DNA of 64,000 nt from assembly GCA_019918135.1 (NCBI GenBank), contig WBZZ01001404.1:280001-344000 (forward strand), given 5' to 3'. Every line of letters starts with the position of its first letter. The first letter of the stretch is position 1. Below are positions 51,525 through 61,769 of this stretch, piece after piece. A program made the position numbers and the translations under genes. The notes under the pieces were generated by a model. That model was not told the origin of the DNA. It was given only the letters and a program-made list of their open reading frames with translations, and did not search any database. Source of the stretch: Paulinella micropora (Eukaryota > Cercozoa > Imbricatea > Euglyphida > Paulinellidae).

Positions 51525-54500
51525 TCACTGCCTTCGTCGTCTGGCGCGGATTTCTTTGCCTGGTGGAGGACCACCAACAAAAGTCAGATCGAACTTTGAC
51601 TGTTCGAGAATGTCCCAGATCTTATTAGGGATTCCGCCCAACGATAATTCAAAAGGGACATCAAGCACTCCTCTTGGCAGTGTCTGAATGGTCCACGCAG
51701 TGTAATCCTTGTCTCTGGGAGTAATTGTATCATCCCATGTCTCGAGACTTTTTGCGTCTTTATATACTGGCAGATAATGTCTTGCCTTTGGATCCTCAAC
51801 CGGGTCCATACTTCTCCAAAACTGGAGTATCGGTTGTACTATCTTTGCGGCTGATGATATTTTGAGTGTCCGTGTGACACGCATCTGTCGTGGGACCGCC
51901 ACGACCCGCATCAAGTATAAGTCTGAGAGAGTGTCATCAGCGACATGTTGTTCCGCTGGTCTCATCAGATAGAAAGCATCTTTCACCCATGCGATGGTTG
52001 CTATCGCATCGCCTTCCTTCCATCGCTCATGGACAATCTCAACGTTGCCCGCGTTTGGGTCAGTGTCCGTCCCCTCCTCCTCCTGGTGGACGTCCTTTGA
52101 TCCCATCGACCTCATCGCCTTCCTCGGTTGGTCGTTGATAAGATCATTTCGCGCTCTCCTTAGCTGCGCCTCTGTGATCTTCTCCTTCTTTCTGCTATGC
52201 TCTCGCGGAGACTTAGACTGAGTCCCCACCGCGCTTATGCGGTCAGTCTTCTCCTTACTGTCCACCTCACTCTCCTCCTTCTCAGCTATCGGTGCCCGAT
52301 AAGCATGGTCTTGGTCTATGCCAGCCTCCTTGTGGATGGGCGGCACCTCTTTGAAATCGTCCTTCATCCGTTTTAACGCCTCCTCAACGGATTCATCTTC
52401 CAATAAGAAGGGATCATACTTAATCAGCCTTCTTACATTCACAATTTGCACCTTCCCTCTACCCCTGATCTTGTAGTTCAGAGGTCCCGTCTGTTCCATA
52501 ATCTGATAAGGTCCTTTCCAGTGAGTGAACAGCTTAGAGCCGACTCCTTTCGGGACCTGAGGATGGTACAACAGTACAATATCCCCAACCTGAAACTTGA
52601 TCTGATCCAAGTGCGCTTGTCGCACCCCTTCAGCATCAGTCTTTCGGCGCTCCGCCTCTCTATGCGCCCTGACTATTTGTTCCGCCTCCATCTTCACTCT
52701 AAGTCTCATCCCAAACAACTCATCCGCATCCGCCCAAGTGTCTTTTGGGTGAAGGAGCGAAGTCGGGATATCAGGCTCACGCCCATATACTAACTGATAT
52801 GGCGAGATTGAGCTCTTCGAGCCTCCTAACGCCGTAGAGGGTAGACAGTTCATTGCAAACGCAAATGATGGTGCTGCCTCGACCCATGCTCTTTGATTCT
52901 CCTTCTTCGTGCAATACATCTTTAGCGAGGCTTTGAGGGGTCTGTGTACCCGCTCGATTTTCCCATTTGCTCGCGGGTTATAGGCAGTAACATATTGCCA
53001 TTTCATCCCGTAATACTTAGATAGTTTGTCGATGACCTCGTTATTAAAGTCCGAGCCTCGATCAGAACATATCTTTCTTGGTACTCCGATCTGTGAGATG
53101 ATCCTATCGATCAGCGCCTCGGCCGTCGTTTTGCCGGTAACGTCTTTGACAGGGATGATCCACACATAGTTGGTGGCTCTGTCAATAGCCGTGAGGAGGT
53201 ATTTGTAACCATCCTTCGATTCTGGGAAAGGTCCCACATGATCAATGTGTATAAACTCAAACATCCCCGCATGAAGAGGAAATTCGCCAATCAGGCCGAA
53301 ATTTTCCTTCAGTGGTGTTTGTTTATCTTGCACGGGATGCATGCATCCACAGCCTGATCTATCTCCTCCTTCATCTTCTTCCACCAGAATCGCCTCGCTA
53401 CGAACATGTGAGTTCGTTGTCGACCCGGATGCGCCAAAAGTGGGCAATTGTGGGCTGCGACATATATAAATCGTCTCAGACTCTCCGGTACCCAAAGGGT
53501 CCATTTGTCCGGCTGTGACGCATAGCGACCGTGAAGGCCCTTGTACCACAGTAGACCATCTCTCCATCCCATCTCCTTCATCTGATCTTTGATCGCTTTC
53601 GTCATCTTCAGCTCATCCGGGTTCTGATATAACTGTATGAGTTCCTTAAACTCCGGATCTTGAGCCTGTTGTTGCCTCCATGCGGTAGGCGAGGCTATAT
53701 GGATAGTACCATCTTCTAGCCGTACCCCGATTCTTTCCGGGTCATCGTCTAGGTCACTTCTCCGCTCTTGAGGAGGCTCCGCATAAACTTCCTGCGTCTC
53801 CTCTTCCTCTCTTATGTTCGCCTTCGCATTCTCATATACCTCATAGGACCACTCAGCGTCCTTCTGGGTATGTAGCTCACAACATATCCCGTGATCCGGG
53901 CCTTGTGGACTGTACCGTAGACCTGTGCGGTCATATCGGACTCCACTCGCCATCTCCATCGCCTCAATGTGGCTGACCTCATACACCTTGTCAGTGGACA
54001 AGTCTTCCATCTCCACCGTGGACACCAACGCCGATACTTCTGAGTTAAAGTCTAGCCTAGAGAGGCTATCAGCGACCACATTTCGCTTTCCCGGTAGATG
54101 GACCATTGTAAATCGAAACAAGACAAGAACGCTTGCCACCGCGCCAGCCGTCCCGTCTGTTCATGATTCATCAATCATAACAGGTTATGATGATCAGTTC
54201 TGACAGTAAATTGAGGTCCTCCCCACAAATACTCTCTGAGCCTCTTGAGGGCCCACACCACCGCTAACGCCTCTCTTTGCCTTGTGCAATAGTTTTTCTC
54301 CGCCGCACACAACTTCCTACTAATAAACATGATTGAGCGTAATTTCTTCTCCTCATCCTCTTGTTGTAATACAGCCCCAATCGCAAACTTAGATGCGTCT
54401 GTATCGACTACGAATTGTTTCGTAAAGTCGGGCATCGTTAACACCAGTCCTCCGTCTTTCGGGTCTTTATAAATAAGATCTTTGAGCGCATGAAACGCTT

Positions 54501-56242
54501 GCAAAGCCTCTTCGCCCCACTTCTCAAAGTCTCCAAAATCTATCATTTTCTCCAACTTAGCCCGTGTTGCACCCCAATCGGGTATAAACTGGCTATAGTA
54601 TTACGCCATCGCAAGGAATGAGTGCAATTCAGTGCGGTTCTTTGGTATCGGTCGATTCATAATATCCTCCCTCTTCTCTTTGGATATCGAGACTCGATTA
54701 TGGGAGATCTCATACCCTAAGTATGTCACACTCGTCTTGGCAAGTTGACACTTCTTTAGATTGCACTTCAGGCCAAAAGCTCCGATGCGCCTGAATATAT
54801 CGGACAAATGATCGATATGCTCCTCCATTGTGTTAGAGTATACGATAATGTCATCGATATAGCAAAATGCATATTCTCCCTCCTTCTGTCCCCGCCTTCT
54901 CATAAAGCCACCGTCAGACAAATCATCGTACTGACTGCTCAACATCTTCTGCATCGCCTTCTGGAAAAGTCCTGGGGCTTGCTTGAGGCCCATCGGAAGC
55001 ACTTTCCATTGATATATTTCCATACCCACCACAAACGCCGTCAGCCATCTGGACTTTTCCTCCAGTGGTATCTGCCAGAAGCCATTCTTAAGGTCAATGA
55101 CCGAATAGAATTTTGCATTCCGCAGTACTCTCCTTCCTTCTTCTAATGTCGGGAGAGGATTTCTCTCTTCCTCCAGCACCTTGTTAACACGAGCATAGTT
55201 AACTGTCAGGCGCCATTCTCCTCCTGGCTTCGGCACTATTCTCGGTTGTGAGACTATTGAGGATGTTGATCTCTCAATAAAGTCCTCATTGAGCAGCTGT
55301 CTTGCTAGCTCCTCCGCTATCTTCGCCTCATGTATACTCAAATTCGCCCTTCGTGGTGCCGGTGACGGCTCCGCACCCGGTATTTTGTAAATAACCGCAG
55401 TGAAATCTTCAGGCTTGACACCACCTGCATGTGGAGGGTCAAAAATTTCCTTGTTCGCCTCTAATTTGGCTTTTAAAAGCTCCTTCTCCTTCTCCGTGCC
55501 TACTCCTTCTTCCAATATTTTCCGCGCCGCCTCTTGAAAATCGTCATCAGACATCTGCTTATGCTGCTTGAGGGGTTCTCTGTCCTCCTCCAAGCCTAAG
55601 TCCTCTTCCGAGACATCATCTAGGCCCGTCTTTTCATACGTGACCGTGTCCGGCTCATCATCTTTACCGAGCTCCACCAGCATGTCAATGAGTCTCGCGT
55701 ATTGCAAAGGAGCTTTACGGGTGTAAAAACCATCAAAGCATGTGAATGCTTGCGGTATCAATTTCAACTTGTCGAGGTCTCTGAGCTTCCGCTTGTATGC
55801 ACTGCTCTGCTCACGAGTTTCCATACGACAAGCCACCACTAGCTGTTGCTTGCGAGAGGGTACCGGTATAGGATGATCAATAAGCCGGTCCCTTATTTCC
55901 TGCGCCCATATCGCCTTCTCATTATATGGCAGGATAATAGTATACGGCTTATTATTTTCGAATAAAGTCCGTAAGCATTTCTTCACTTCAGTTAGTGAAC
56001 GCGGCCACGTCGGCTCGTCACCCCAGAAATCAGTAATAAAACTTTTAATAGTTTCTGGTGGAGTATCCGGGATTCGCCCCGTTCTCCTTGGTACAAACGC
56101 CTCCCTTTTTTCTTCTCCTTTCGCATGGAAACAGTATCCGTTAGTAATATGGACATCTGTTCCTACTCCTTCCGCGAATCTCGCCAACGACAGGCTTCTT
56201 TGTGCGATACATATAATCTCCTCCTTTCGCTTCTCGATTAAG
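51525..56242 (-). pseudogene. pol: Ty3-3 pol region
   Basis: It encodes, read leftwards, the 5' reverse transcriptase flank (GRIPDTPPETIKSFITDFWG), reverse transcriptase with YIDDIIVYS, RNase H, the integrase zinc module, the integrase core, the GPY/F module and the C-terminal extension ending in GPPPGKEIRARRRRQ. It is nearly identical at the protein level to the other copies. It is broken (a few breaks) and ends at the junction with the Polinton-like segment. Confidence 0.8.
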
Positions 56243-56949
56243 ACGGTTTTGTGTGGGAAAATGCCAATGATGTTGCTTTAATGTCGTTGAGAGGGAGCGA
56301 TGGATTTTTGTGGAACAAAGGTGCCTTTCAAGCAGATGGTGGAATAACTCTTCCAACAACATCAAGCGGTTCTTTAACAATAAGACAAAGACCTGCTTAC
56401 ACTAATGACCCACAACTATTTTTTAAATCGGGAGGATATACGAATTATGGAATAATTGTTGTTTCAACTGGTTTGCTTCACGCTTGGACTACTTCAAACT
56501 CTTCAAGTGAGCCGTCTGGCACTTATAATTATATTCCTCTCAATGGTGCTTGGACAAACTCATCGGACAGGAGACTAAAATCAGATATTAAAACATTAGA
56601 CTGCGGGGATTGTTGCGAGAAACTAATGAAAATAAATTGTTGTTCGTATTATTTGAAATCAGACGAAAAGAAAGAAAAAAAGAACCACGGATTTATTGCG
56701 GACGAAGTAAAAAAGATTTTTCCAGAATTTGTATCTGAAAGTGGAATGAAAGCGGATGATGGAAATGGCTACCTTGAAGGCATAACATATACAAGTTTTA
56801 TACCAATACTTGTCAGTGCTTTTCAACATTTAACGGAAAAAGTGATTAATTTAGAAAAAGAAAATAAAACTTTACTTAATATATTACAAGACCAAGCAAA
56901 CCAATTAGCAGAAATCAGAGCAGTTGTATTTCCTTCAAATGCCTCCTAG
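56243..56949 (+). CDS. fibre protein with S74 intramolecular chaperone, 5' end missing
   Basis: The frame is open from the junction itself (DGFVWENAN...), so the gene probably began further upstream. The first ATG inside it would be late. The N-terminal part is beta-rich, like phage and virus fibre tips. From NSSDRRLKSDIKTLD at about 56,560-56,600 it matches the start of peptidase S74 chaperone domains, where self-cleavage occurs at the Ser-Asp. GFIADEVKKIFPEFV and a final coiled coil (LTEKVINLEKENKTLLNILQ) complete the S74 layout. These domains trimerise a fibre and then cut themselves off. It overlaps the next gene by a few bases. Confidence 0.8.
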
Positions 56950-57274
56950 ATTACACCCACCACCAATCATAGAGACGGAAGACCTTACACCAGAACTCAA
57001 AAACCGTGTGTTAGATGTCCAAATTAAGCAGGAAGAAAAAAAGATAGACCACGATTACGAGGACAGCTGGGATTGCTGTTTGACTAAACGAAAAACTGAC
57101 AGCCGACTTATTAAATACTTATTTCAAATGGGTATCATTATCGCCATCATCACCCTTTGTATCGTGAGGCTGTCTGAAAAGAACTTGCCGTGCGAGGTTG
57201 CTAACACGTACGTCGGTATTTCAACACTATTAATAGGCATCTGCCTTCCATCGCCTTCTTCAAGTAAGAAATGA
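56939..57274 (+). CDS. small membrane protein
   Basis: The ATG at 56939 (MPPRLHPPPIIETEDLTPEL) overlaps the end of the S74 gene, suggesting co-expression. A charged, helical N-terminal 65 residues includes a Cys-Cys pair. A hydrophobic segment IIIAIITLCIV and a second weaker one (TYVGISTLLIGICLPSP) follow. It is probably a two-pass membrane protein of the virion or of infected membranes. No family is recognised. It overlaps the 3' end of the minus-strand gene at 57260-57511. Confidence 0.6.
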   Translation: MPPRLHPPPIIETEDLTPELKNRVLDVQIKQEEKKIDHDYEDSWDCCLTKRKTDSRLIKYLFQMGIIIAIITLCIVRLSEKNLPCEVANTYVGISTLLIGICLPSPSSSKK

Positions 57275-57511
57275 ACATTCATATAGTTGAGTTTTATACC
57301 AAGAAGCATCACCAGCACACATCAAAGGTAAAGCCTCATCCCATCCGACACACCAATCACTCGCCGACTTATACACACATTTAAATTTGGTTTCTATTCC
57401 TTTTTGAATACACCACACACAACTTTCATTTTTTTTATCGCTAACCCGAGAATAGAAATCGCAAGCAGTCAGTCCTAACACAGAGCACACAAATAATAAT
57501 ATTAATAACAT
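57260..57511 (-). CDS. secreted Cys-rich small protein
   Basis: 83 codons from the ATG at 57511, the only minus-strand gene in this element. A clean signal peptide (MLLILLFVCSVLGLTACDFY) precedes a mature part with about seven Cys. SCVWCIQKG and SDWCVGWDEALPLMC resemble in spacing a PSI/plexin-type Cys-rich module. A secreted or surface protein is the likely product. A host-interaction role is speculation. Its start faces the start of 57549-57905 across 37 bp of AT-rich DNA. Confidence 0.6.
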   Translation of the reverse strand: MLLILLFVCSVLGLTACDFYSRVSDKKNESCVWCIQKGIETKFKCVYKSASDWCVGWDEALPLMCAGDASWYKTQLYECSFLT

Positions 57512-57548
57512 AATATATTATACAACATATAGAAACAAAAAAACACAA
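57512..57548. promoter_or_regulatory. bidirectional AT-rich promoter region
   Basis: The 37 bp between the divergent start codons at 57511 and 57549 contain ATATTATA and ATATAG motifs and little else. They must serve both genes. Similar TATA-like strings precede other genes of this element (58,780-58,791, 59,155-59,170, 60,818-60,832, 63,367-63,382). Confidence 0.45.
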
Positions 57549-57905
57549 ATGACTGATTTCAAATACCAAAAGATTATTTTTCTAAGTAATGATTTTCCAG
57601 GAGGGGTTAATGGAAGCAAGACATTTGACAAAAACATTCAAATGAACTTTACACCAACAAGAATGAATGTTAAGTTTATCCACTATATGAACGATTTGAA
57701 CGAAACGAAAACAAAAATCCTTTATATGGACCGCATCGGTATTATCGGCACATTCGCCGACAGCACCACGGCAAACATTTCAAACCTCGGTTATAATCTT
57801 GGAAATATCGGCTGGACGACGGGCAATACACATTTAAAGTGCTTAAAACAGACAGCGGAAATATTGAGACCGACCTCTTGGGTGGAAGAATTGTTATTTG
57901 TTTAG
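57549..57905 (+). CDS. unknown virion-type protein
   Basis: 118 codons from the ATG at 57549 (MTDFKYQKIIFLSNDFPGGV). It is beta-strand-rich with Asn/Thr-rich loops (FADSTTANISNLGYNLGNIG) and ends TSWVEELLFV. There is no signal or membrane segment. Its position just before the packaging ATPase and its strand pattern suggest a small structural protein, but no family is recognised. Confidence 0.5.
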   Translation: MTDFKYQKIIFLSNDFPGGVNGSKTFDKNIQMNFTPTRMNVKFIHYMNDLNETKTKILYMDRIGIIGTFADSTTANISNLGYNLGNIGWTTGNTHLKCLKQTAEILRPTSWVEELLFV

Positions 57906-57933
57906 AATTTTGGGGTTAATATTTATATAAACG

Positions 57934-58758
57934 ATGGAGAAAATCAATGATGTAAAGGTGAAACCAGTTAAGCAAAACGGAGATGGAGACAAGTTGGCAA
58001 AAGGATATAAGTTATTTGATGAACCGTATGCCAATATTTTTCTTCTCGCTCGCAAGAAGAGTGGCAAGACGACCGCACTGTTTGAAATCCTGAAACGAAC
58101 GACCGACAAAAAGACCCGCATTGTTATTATTGCCAGCACAATACACAAGGACCACATATACAAAGAAATGGTTAAGCACTTCAAGAAGAAGGGAAACCCA
58201 ATGGCGATATATACATATTTGAAAACGGACGGATACAGTGTGATTGATTACGAGTTGGACAAGCTCAACAAGCCAGACGAGGAGCAAGAAGAAGGCGAAA
58301 TCATTCAGGATGGCAAAGAAGAACCGAAGCCAAAGTTTATTTATTTTGGAAAAGAGGACGAAAAGAAGAAACAGGGACAAGCACCAGCAGAAAGACCGAG
58401 CAAATACATTACACCAGAAGTTGCGTTCGTTCTTGATGATTTGGGTAGCGGGCTAAGAGATAAATCAGTAAGCGACCTGTTGAAAAAAAATAGACACTAC
58501 AAGTCAAAGGTAATTATGAGCTCGCAGTATCTTAACGACCTAAAACCTGAGGCAATCAAACAGCTGGACTATCTTCTTATTTTTCCAGGTCAGAGTGTGG
58601 ATAAGATAGAACTCGTGTATAAACATCTGGACCTCGGCTACGACCTTGAATACTTTCTTGAAAAATACCACGAGGCGACGAAAGAGAGATTTAACTTTTT
58701 GTATGTGGATGCGGTATCGGACGAGCTGAGGCAGAATTTTAACAAAAGGTTTTTGTAA
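57934..58758 (+). CDS. A32-type DNA-packaging ATPase
   Basis: 274 codons from the ATG at 57934. The Walker A block LLARKKSGKTTALFEIL is at about residues 37-52, and Walker B VAFVLDDLG at about 163-171. KVIMSSQYLNDLKP follows, in the sensor-like position seen in FtsK/HerA-type packaging ATPases of Polintons, virophages and Polinton-like viruses. The central acidic/basic linker (DEEQEEGEIIQDGKEEPKPK) is a low-complexity insertion. The enzyme drives DNA into preformed capsids using ATP. The frame is open and the length is normal for the family. Confidence 0.85.
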   Translation: MEKINDVKVKPVKQNGDGDKLAKGYKLFDEPYANIFLLARKKSGKTTALFEILKRTTDKKTRIVIIASTIHKDHIYKEMVKHFKKKGNPMAIYTYLKTDGYSVIDYELDKLNKPDEEQEEGEIIQDGKEEPKPKFIYFGKEDEKKKQGQAPAERPSKYITPEVAFVLDDLGSGLRDKSVSDLLKKNRHYKSKVIMSSQYLNDLKPEAIKQLDYLLIFPGQSVDKIELVYKHLDLGYDLEYFLEKYHEATKERFNFLYVDAVSDELRQNFNKRFL

Positions 58759-58791
58759 TTTTAATTTAATTATTTTTTTTCATATATTATA

Positions 58792-59112
58792 ATGGTCGTA
58801 AAAACAACAAGGGTTGAAGTCGTTCCAACAGTCGGAAAAATAACAAGAAACTCAAACACAATGGCGGGCGGAAAAAAGAAAACTGGTCGCAAGAAACAAA
58901 AGGGTGCTGGTCAAAAGGGAGGTAAAATAAACTGGGAAAAGGTCGGCAATACATTTAGGAATATTAATAACTATTTGAAAAAAGACAAAACAATCTCTCG
59001 CTTTGCTGGTGCTTTGGATAGGGTCGGCGTCCCATACGCTGGCAAAGTTCAAAAGGTTGCGAGCGATATGGGATACGGCAAGCAACGAGGCCGTGGGGCA
59101 CTTAAATTTTAA
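58792..59112 (+). CDS. basic core-like protein
   Basis: 106 codons from the ATG at 58792, just after a TATATTATAATGG string. A very basic Lys/Gly tract (GGKKKTGRKKQKGAGQKGGK) is followed by an amphipathic helix-like region (ISRFAGALDRVGVPYAGKVQ) and a basic RGRGALKF tail. Its composition resembles DNA-condensing or membrane-active minor virion proteins of adeno- and adinto-like viruses, for which processing by the adenain-type protease is known. That parallel is inference. The protease gene lies immediately downstream. Confidence 0.55.
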   Translation: MVVKTTRVEVVPTVGKITRNSNTMAGGKKKTGRKKQKGAGQKGGKINWEKVGNTFRNINNYLKKDKTISRFAGALDRVGVPYAGKVQKVASDMGYGKQRGRGALKF

Positions 59113-59173
59113 ACCCCTCGCAGTGTGATTTAAATTAACTTTATACATTTTTTTCAATATAATATACAATAAG

Positions 59174-60778
59174 ATGGCAAAAAATCGCAAGGTAAGACCG
59201 CCACGAGTTTATAGAACCAAGAATGGGAAACCATACATCATTCATTTGAAGAAAGAGCATTATTTGAATTTTGGTAAGAAAACGCAAGATATGAGCACTC
59301 TTCACATAGTTAAACTTTTTTTGAAATACCTGGGAAGGTCAAAAGCAAAGAAACCGTGGCCGACCCATAAAGACAAAAGCAAACTGAAAAAAGTTCAAAG
59401 CCTGTCCGAGATTGAGCAAAATACAAGGATGGCTATTCAAGACCACTTAGATAAACTAAAACAGGAGAAATATGAAAAGATAGAAGCCATAGACAAGAAG
59501 GAGAAAGCGGACATTGAATAAAAAGACGAGGAAAGGAAGAGGCAACACCGCAAAGAATTAGCCGACATAAAAGAAAGACAGGATGAAAAGGACCGAGAAC
59601 TCAGGAAAGAGCAACGACTTATTAAGGAATTACAGGTAGAGCGGAGAACTAAGCAAGGACTTTTAACCGCACCTATTGAAGAAAAAACACCAAAAAAAAC
59701 CAATCCACAATCATCTCCAAGTGGAATAACGGATATAACTGATGAAGTAAATAAGCAAGCAAAAGATTTGGAAGACGAAAAGAGAAAAAGAATTATTGAT
59801 GCTATGTTTTCAGATGGTGTGAGATTAAAACGAAAAAATACTGGAAAACCTAAAAATCACGTCGTAGTATCCAGACTCATAAAAGCAGGCATTGATATTA
59901 AAATTGTAAAACCACAAGGTAAAAAGAAAAATTATTCCGAGACATTGAAACAATGGTTATACACTCAAAAATTTACCGAAAACATAACTTCTCCTGATGA
60001 AGGTTGGGACAAACTAGATAAGCTCGTAAAAGAAATCAAGGCAACAGAAAAGAAAACACCGCAGACAAAACAACCACCATCCACACCGCTACCCCAGACA
60101 CAACAAACCCCTAATTCGCCCGAGGCTAAACAGCTAATATTTGAGCTGACAAACCCAGATACACAAGCACCACCGCAGGGGCAAGCCCCCGCACCCCCAG
60201 ATGAAGTATCCGCACAAGAGACACAACCGCCAGAAGAGCAACCACCACCCTTAGAAAATATCACAGGCTTAGGGGACGAAGGCCCATACAGAGGTCTAAT
60301 GACACACGAAATAAATGAGATTATGAAAAAACATAAGTGGTTTCTCGGCACAGTTCCAAGCGACCAGCTCAACACTTTGAACCCAGGAAGTAGAAAGCGA
60401 TACGGCTTCATAATGAACTTGGACCGCCATAATCAAGGTGGCTCACACTGGATAGCTGTTTGGATTTCTTTGAAAGGAGACAGGGCTGTTGAAGTGTATG
60501 ACCCGCTAGCCGAATATGAGCCGACTGAACTTTTCCAACACCAGATGAAACAGCTGTTAGATAAAAGCCGTCCTGATAGTTATTTATTAATGAAGGTTAA
60601 TCAAGTTAAACAACAAAGCGACACCTCGGATACCTGCGGATGGCACTCAATGCGTTTTCTTTTAGAGCGGGCGAAAGGAACCCGTTTTAAATTCGCCAGT
60701 GGATGGACTGATTTGAAAGAAAGGGAAGCGGAGGAGTTGAAATCACAGAATGGATATGGTTTTGATACTTTTATTTAG
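59174..60778 (+). pseudogene. adenain-type cysteine protease with long basic N-terminus
   Basis: The ATG at 59174 opens a basic, helix-rich region (MAKNRKVRPPRVYRTKNGKP). A Pro/Gln-rich linker at about 60,060-60,250 follows (TPLPQTQQTPNSPEAK). The C-terminal protease domain holds GGSHWIAVWISL (catalytic His), VYDPLAEYEP (acidic partner), and QQSDTSDTCGWHSMRFLLER with the Gln and nucleophile Cys. This order (His, acid, Gln, Cys) is the adenain/Ulp1 (C5/C48) plan used by adenoviruses, Polintons and virophages to mature capsid proteins. The N-terminal extension is unusually long for a stand-alone protease and may be a fused core protein. The gene is broken (about one break). Confidence 0.75.
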
Positions 60779-60873
60779 ACCCCGCCAGTAAATATGCAAT
60801 TAAAAAACAAAAATATATTTTCCTATATATAAACCCAAAGAGAGGTGCGGAGACTTGTCTCTGCGGAGGTGCG
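60779..60873 (+). promoter_or_regulatory. promoter region and hairpin before minor capsid gene
   Basis: An AT-rich block with CCTATATATAAACC at about 60,820-60,833, a TATA-like element. It is followed by a short inverted repeat GGAGAC/GTCTC-type (GCGGAGACTTGTCTCTGCGG, 60,847-60,866) just before the ATG. The hairpin would lie in the 5' leader of the transcript. Confidence 0.45.
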
Positions 60874-61677
60874 ATGGATTATAAGGGAGGACGAAGTAGC
60901 GGTATCTATTACATAAACAGTAAAAATAGGATAAACGGCACAGACAGCGACTTTACACACTCTTTGGATTTAAGAGGGCTGGACAACCCGACACATTGTA
61001 AAATTTTACATATCTATGTGCCGAAATCATATTACTCTGTGGCAAGTCCTTACAACACTTTTATTCTGAGCGAAAACGGCAACGAGGCTGTCATTACGAT
61101 ACCCGATGGCAACTACACAATGAACAACCTAAAAAATAAGCTAGCCGAGGTGCTAACCGCAGAAAGCCCCAACGACTACACATACACAATAACAAGCAAC
61201 AACACAAACACTGACCCAGAAGATGGCAAGTTATTATTTACTGTGGCAGACAATCCCATTAACATTCAACCGCGGTTTGTGTTTGATGACGAAACAAGGG
61301 TCCACGAAATTATGGGGTTTGAGCGGTCCTCTACTTATTTCTTCGCTAATAATACCATTAGGTCTCCAAATGTCATAATATTGACGGGCGAAAAAACATT
61401 GTATTTACAGTCAGATTTAGTAGGCGAAGGCGATAACCACGTGCTCCAAGAAATATACACCGCGAATGAAATCCCATTCGGCTCTGTCATATATGATGGG
61501 TCTGGGTCGGAATACGGCAAAAGACTGTCCGCCAATTCAAACAATGTATTTAGGTTTTACTTAACTGACGAAAACGACCAACCAATAAACTTAAACGGGC
61601 TGGGTATTGTAATGACCTTATTGATTTACCGCGAGACGAATTATTTTGATTTATTTAATTCATTTTTAATTTGTTAA
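60874..61677 (+). CDS. minor capsid (penton) protein
   Basis: 267 codons from the ATG at 60874. The N-terminus (GIYYINSKNRINGTDSDFTH) and following SYYSVASPYNTFIL and IPDGNYTMNNLKNKLAEVL are typical of Polinton-like and virophage penton proteins, which form a single jelly roll at the vertices of the icosahedral capsid. The rest is beta-rich and ends ETNYFDLFNSFLIC. It lies directly upstream of the major capsid gene, the usual order. Confidence 0.8.
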   Translation: MDYKGGRSSGIYYINSKNRINGTDSDFTHSLDLRGLDNPTHCKILHIYVPKSYYSVASPYNTFILSENGNEAVITIPDGNYTMNNLKNKLAEVLTAESPNDYTYTITSNNTNTDPEDGKLLFTVADNPINIQPRFVFDDETRVHEIMGFERSSTYFFANNTIRSPNVIILTGEKTLYLQSDLVGEGDNHVLQEIYTANEIPFGSVIYDGSGSEYGKRLSANSNNVFRFYLTDENDQPINLNGLGIVMTLLIYRETNYFDLFNSFLIC

Positions 61678-61769
61678 AAAGCCGATAATTAATTAATTTA
61701 TTTTTCTCAGATTAAAATATATAGAACCTTTTGAAAAAGCTTCACCAAAAACTTCGGAAAAAAGAAAAA

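Larger units (their letters stand above)
50420..56242 (-). mobile_element. Ty3-type LTR retrotransposon Ty3-3, 3' part
   Basis: A minus-strand copy with 3' LTR, 3' non-coding region, integrase, RNase H, reverse transcriptase and part of the region between protease and reverse transcriptase. It ends inside pol at 56,242, where Polinton-like sequence begins at once, without an LTR between. It is broken (a few breaks). Its sequence is very close to Ty3-1 and Ty3-2. Confidence 0.85.
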
